A stretch of 64,000 nucleotides of DNA from Bolinopsis microptera (lineage: Eukaryota; Ctenophora; Tentaculata; Lobata; Bolinopsidae), in the NCBI RefSeq assembly GCF_026151205.1, contig NC_087077.1:4464001-4528000 (forward strand). The letters are read 5' to 3'. The notes under the pieces were generated by a model. The model saw nothing but the letters and a program-made list of their open reading frames with translations, did no database searches and was not told the origin of the DNA. The first letter of the stretch is position 1, and each line of letters opens with the position of its first letter. A program made the translations under genes and the position numbers. Below are positions 59,896 to 64,000 of this stretch, one piece after another.

Positions 59896-62800
59896 GGCAA
59901 ACTATGAATGAGTTATTATGCTTGTTGCACTGAGGCAACGTAACTCCATGAGGCTATATTATGGTTGAGTGTATAAATACCACACAAGGACTTCACGTGC
60001 AAACTCATGGTACCGGAGTGAATTTAGGTGGCGATGATGGTTCTATAATATTAATAAAAGCTGTGTGTTGTGACGGTCAGTTCGGTTTTACTGATCGGCA
60101 AACGGGAATAGTGAAAAAAGGCTCTGATAAAAACAAACCCTAACCCTAGGCAAAGTTGGAATCGTTTTTCAAAACACGGATCGAGTAAGAAATTTGATGC
60201 TCGATAAATCTAAAACTTAATTCACCTTAAAAAAACTAAATAATGCTTTAATAAAGCTAAGCATTCTGATTTATGGTGAGCAAAATTAAGATTAAGGATG
60301 AATACAAATTTGTCAGCAAATTTTCACATCGATTGACTTTTGATCTACGAATGTGAAGAATAACCACATCACAAAGAACAGAAAGGACGCTTCTAAATCG
60401 TCAATATAGGGAATATACAAACGAAACAAAGTATAATTTTAAAAGCAGCAAAACAAGCACAACATGAAGCGTATAACGGCACGATACAATAAAGACAATA
60501 AAATCCCATAAAGAACAAATTCGTCACAAGATTACCCAATTTCTAGTCGTATGAGTAGGTCGGCTTGTTTTTCGTTATGTTGACTGCAGGGCTTGCTTGA
60601 CCGCAACAAAGCAAATGCGTGCTGTTACAGCAATTAGAGGGCACGCAAGCTGAATGATGCGTTCACAAAATCTGAGAAATTACAATATCACATTACTGCA
60701 TCCCAGACTAAGAAGTGGGGCCGGATACAGGCATAATTACTGCATAATTAATTACAATCAATCACATTGATCAATTGGCCACGGTTCCTACCCAGCTTTA
60801 CGTTTTACAGACTACGAATGTTGTCCTGTTTTAAACTCCCGATTTACAAAACGTCTGAAACTCAACACAACTTCTCCAGCTAAAATGCCGCCATTGATAA
60901 ATAATTTTAGAAAGCAAAAATCGAGAAATTTCTCTAGAAAGATTAGCGACCAAATATATTGATAGTGGTCAAGTGGTACCTTAATTACATTGACTGGTTT
61001 ATCTCATGTTAAAAACCTGGCTAGACATTACGTCGGGGAAATTATGCCGGGGAAATTATGTCGGGGAAACCATAATCTATTATTAGAAAACAAGTGGCTA
61101 GATTGGCTGGAGCTCGCTCTAGTACTTGAAATGCCCCCCCCCCCCCCACTCGGATGGTCAGCAGCTATCATTCAAATTATTACAACCAGACGTAAATATA
61201 AAGGGCGTGAAAAGAGTAAAACGTGTTGTGTTTGAAAAAAGTGAAACGTGTTGTGTTTGAAAGCCGCACGGGATGTCTTATTAAATTGTTTCACTGATAA
61301 TTGACTGAAAAGTTTACGTAGTAAACGTCGAGCAAGATTTATAAATAGATATTAACCAGAATAATATGTGGAATTGCATCGCTTTACAACTTTATAAGTT
61401 AACAAAAACGAATGATAAGTAAGTTTCTACGTGCCACATGGGGCATTAAGAAACAATACCAAACCAGTGTAAAAACACCACTTCTTATGAAGGTGTCGGA
61501 GCAGGGCGTCTGAGCAGGGTGCTCACTAAAACAAAGCCGGAGACAGTTTACTAGAGTTGATGATCGGAGACTTAACTAACGGAGAGAGGCGAAACACAAA
61601 GAATGAAGAACATCTTGTAATATAACAGAACATTGAACTCACTCAAAAAGTGCTCTCTAAACTACTATTTGTCTCTCCATCCACTCAAAAAGGTGGGTAT
61701 TCACGTGACCCCTCCTGTATTAAAACGATGGTGAATAATCGGCAAGATCTACTCATAGCGTGGCTTGGTAATGAAACACCAAACAAGTCACTTGGGTCGA
61801 ATCAACATTGCTTTGTCTCCTAATCATATACAAGATCGGGTTACACCACGTGACTCACCGTTGCTAGGTCACGAGGGCCCACGTGATTGCCGGGGAAACC
61901 AACGGGAGCCCCTGGTGGGACTTGTTAAAATAACGGCAAGATTGTCTCACACTGTTCACTGCGATGATTAGGGCGCCAAGATAACTTCAAAATATGCGAC
62001 AACTCCGCTACTTTTGATGATCACACTGGGAGGAAATACATTCCACAGATACTTTCAAACCGTCCCGGGGCAGCACTCAGCAGGGTAAATACTGGGTTTA
62101 TTTGAGCAGATTACAACTACTACACTTCACGTGGTTCAAGAGTATTGTCGGAAAAATAGAATTGGGTTGTGCGGTGATTTGATTGGAAGGTAAAATGTTG
62201 TATCGGATGACAGAGCAGAAATAAAGAGCAGAAATAAGGCAACCTCTCAGAGAGGTCCTCTCTCTTGCTGATTACATTAGACAATCAGTATCCCGGTCAG
62301 GTATGTGGCATTACCCAGGCCACATGGTATTGCCTGACTCACTCATCACATCAATTAGAGCCCAATTAAACCAATTAGAACGCATTATCACCGGACCTTT
62401 GAACGTCATGAAACCAAGCAACGGAAGGTTTAAAAAGCTAGAGACAGAGAGCTGGAGAGCTTGTGCCTAGTGTCCTGCTCGGCTTGACTGGAATGACAGA
62501 TTGGAGATACACACTTCCTAATCAGTACGACTAATTTACAGAAGTTTCTGGAAACTTGCTGATATGGATCACTGCTAAGCAAACTAAAGCTGTCCCGGAT
62601 CAATGACAACATTCACAGCTACCTTTATTTTCTTATGGCTACACTTCATTAGGATAAACAAACGCAGCTTTACGGTGAAAATCTCGGAACCAGTTTAACA
62701 TTTTGTGTAAATTAAAGTTATAAGTTATTTTAAGTTGAATTTAAGTTGGTTTTGATATTGAATGTTCATGTTGGAATTAGGTCTGCTAATTATAGATATC

Positions 62801-63023
62801 AAACGTAAATGAAGCTGAGCTGGCTACTAATCGTCACCAATAATCCCAAACAATACAATATGTATGAGACAATAGAACCGCCATCTTAGGACGAGAGTTT
62901 GGAACCATATCCAGATAATAGTTTCACATAACATTTCGGGGAACTGTGGAATGTGGATTGTGGAAACTGATTCGTTTTATTTATAGAATAATCTAGAACC
63001 AACTAAGACATTACACAACCATG

Positions 63024-63420
63024 AACTGAGTAGCGTATTACAGCAACCAAGTAGCGTATTACACCATCAAGTAGCGTATTACACCACCGAGTAGCGTATT
63101 ACACCACCGAGTAGCGTATTATACCACCAAGTAGCGTATTACATCACCGAGTAGCGTATTACACCACCAAGTAGCGTATTACACCACCAAGTAGCGTATT
63201 ACACCACCAAGTAGCGTATTACACCATCAAGTAGCGTATTACACCACCGAGTAGCGTATTACACCACCAAGTAGCGTATTATACCACCAAGTAGCGTATT
63301 ACATCACCGAGTAGCGTATTAAACCACCAAGTAGCGTATTACACCACCAAGTAGCGTATTGCTCAACCAAGTAGCGTATTGCTCAACAAAGTAGTGTATT
63401 GCTCAACCAAGCAGCGTATT
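63024..63420. repeat. 20-bp minisatellite
   Basis: About 20 head-to-tail copies of AAGTAGCGTATTACACCACC, with the last few changed to GCTCAACC. No spacers lie between units. Confidence 0.96.
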
Positions 63421-64000
63421 GATCAACGTTGCCACTGACAAATTTACAAAAGCATCCCACAACTAAACGTAACGATAAAAATAATTTCAAGCGAGGTTTA
63501 TTTGAAGATACACTTGTTGCAATGCTATGAGGTTCAAGAATAGCAACATATAGTGACAAGGTGTAACAACTAGCTGCCAATTTCGACATTAAACCAACCT
63601 TCATTAAAGTGGTCGCTTTATTAAATTCCAAAAGCAAAAGTTATATCTACAGGTTTTAAGTTAAACGCACATCAAAATAAGAACACAATGTTAAATAGTT
63701 CTAACGAATAGAGATAAGCACGATGGCCGATAATAGTAGTAATGAACGAATTGGTCTATAATCTATACAAAATAGAAATCCAATTATTAGGTCACATGAG
63801 TTGCCGTTATGGTTTCTAATTTCAATTCCAATATTTTGAGTTTTGTAATTTTACCAACTCAAATAGCTACTCATAGATTAAAAAGGCGCACTTACGTTGG
63901 TACCGAGAGAGAAAGAGTCCAGCTATACCGTGATCTGCAGAATCATCAGCTAGCAACTAGTCACAGTGTCACCACGCAGCAGTGTTCACTGCAATGTGAT

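Larger units (their letters stand above)
53949..64000. other. Ten-kilobase interval without recognisable coding sequence
   Basis: Upstream of NUDCD3. Short ORFs (up to 101 aa) overlap in several frames near 54.5, 55.8 and 58.0 kb, but none has family similarity, codon-like character or splice context. Contains two large minisatellites. On the minus strand a GTAAGT donor-like site at 63895-63890 could close a 5' untranslated exon, but I see no acceptor to pair it with other than that before the NUDCD3 ATG, 10 kb away. Confidence 0.55.

Noticed and set aside
63024-63420. CRISPR-like array
   Set aside because: Units are contiguous without spacers, the genome is eukaryotic, and there are no cas genes.

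Overview
The window is nuclear DNA of an animal. It is AT-rich, and its genes are split by GT-AG introns of about 0.1 to 6.8 kb. All recognised genes are animal or general eukaryotic: RIOK1, MOCS3, glycogenin, NUDCD3, NDUFA5, a calcyphosin-like EF-hand protein, an acid lipase and PLP-decarboxylase relatives. The rest is minisatellites and small DNA transposons. I cannot name the species. In six genes a 3' splice acceptor ends 1-10 nt before the start codon, which would fit a lineage with spliced-leader trans-splicing (for example hydrozoan cnidarians, ctenophores, flatworms, tunicates). That is inference only.

Layout, left to right. 1-4.3 kb (+): two tandem copies of a group II PLP-decarboxylase (GAD/CSAD) relative. 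The first is cut by the window edge and its visible 5' intron is a 22-bp minisatellite. The second is complete in frame but shortened, and it lacks the PLP-binding lysine. 4.3-12.6 kb: no convincing gene; a decayed reverse-transcriptase tail and dispersed repeats. 12.6-15.7 kb (+): a calcyphosin-like gene with two alternative 81-nt EF-hand exons. 17.0-31.2 kb (-): RIOK1 in 13 coding exons. One RIOK1 intron holds an intronless acid lipase gene (same strand). The largest RIOK1 intron holds a secreted sushi-domain gene (opposite strand) plus a Helitron-like element that has itself been interrupted by a retroelement. 31.6-32.0 kb (-): a small one-pass membrane protein just upstream of RIOK1. 33.1-33.8 kb (+): a small secreted cysteine-rich protein. 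34.2-35.8 kb (-): MOCS3/UBA4. 38.3-41.2 kb (-): glycogenin. 41.7-42.2 kb (-): NDUFA5. 42.4-45.1 kb: hAT-like and TTAA-flanked non-autonomous transposons and a GC-palindrome repeat family. 46.3-53.9 kb (-): NUDCD3, whose large intron contains a second complete gene on the same strand with two WRKY-GCM1/FLYWCH-like zinc-cluster domains. 54-64 kb: no recognisable coding sequence, two large minisatellites.

The genes do not form one pathway; most are housekeeping genes. What is unusual is the architecture: three genes nested in introns of two hosts, a lysine-less decarboxylase beside a lysine-retaining paralogue, duplicated exons in the EF-hand and glycogenin genes, and mobile elements with intact target-site duplications. 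All exon models were made by eye, from reading frame, splice consensus and remembered family sequence. In the split genes the intron phases agree across every junction I checked.
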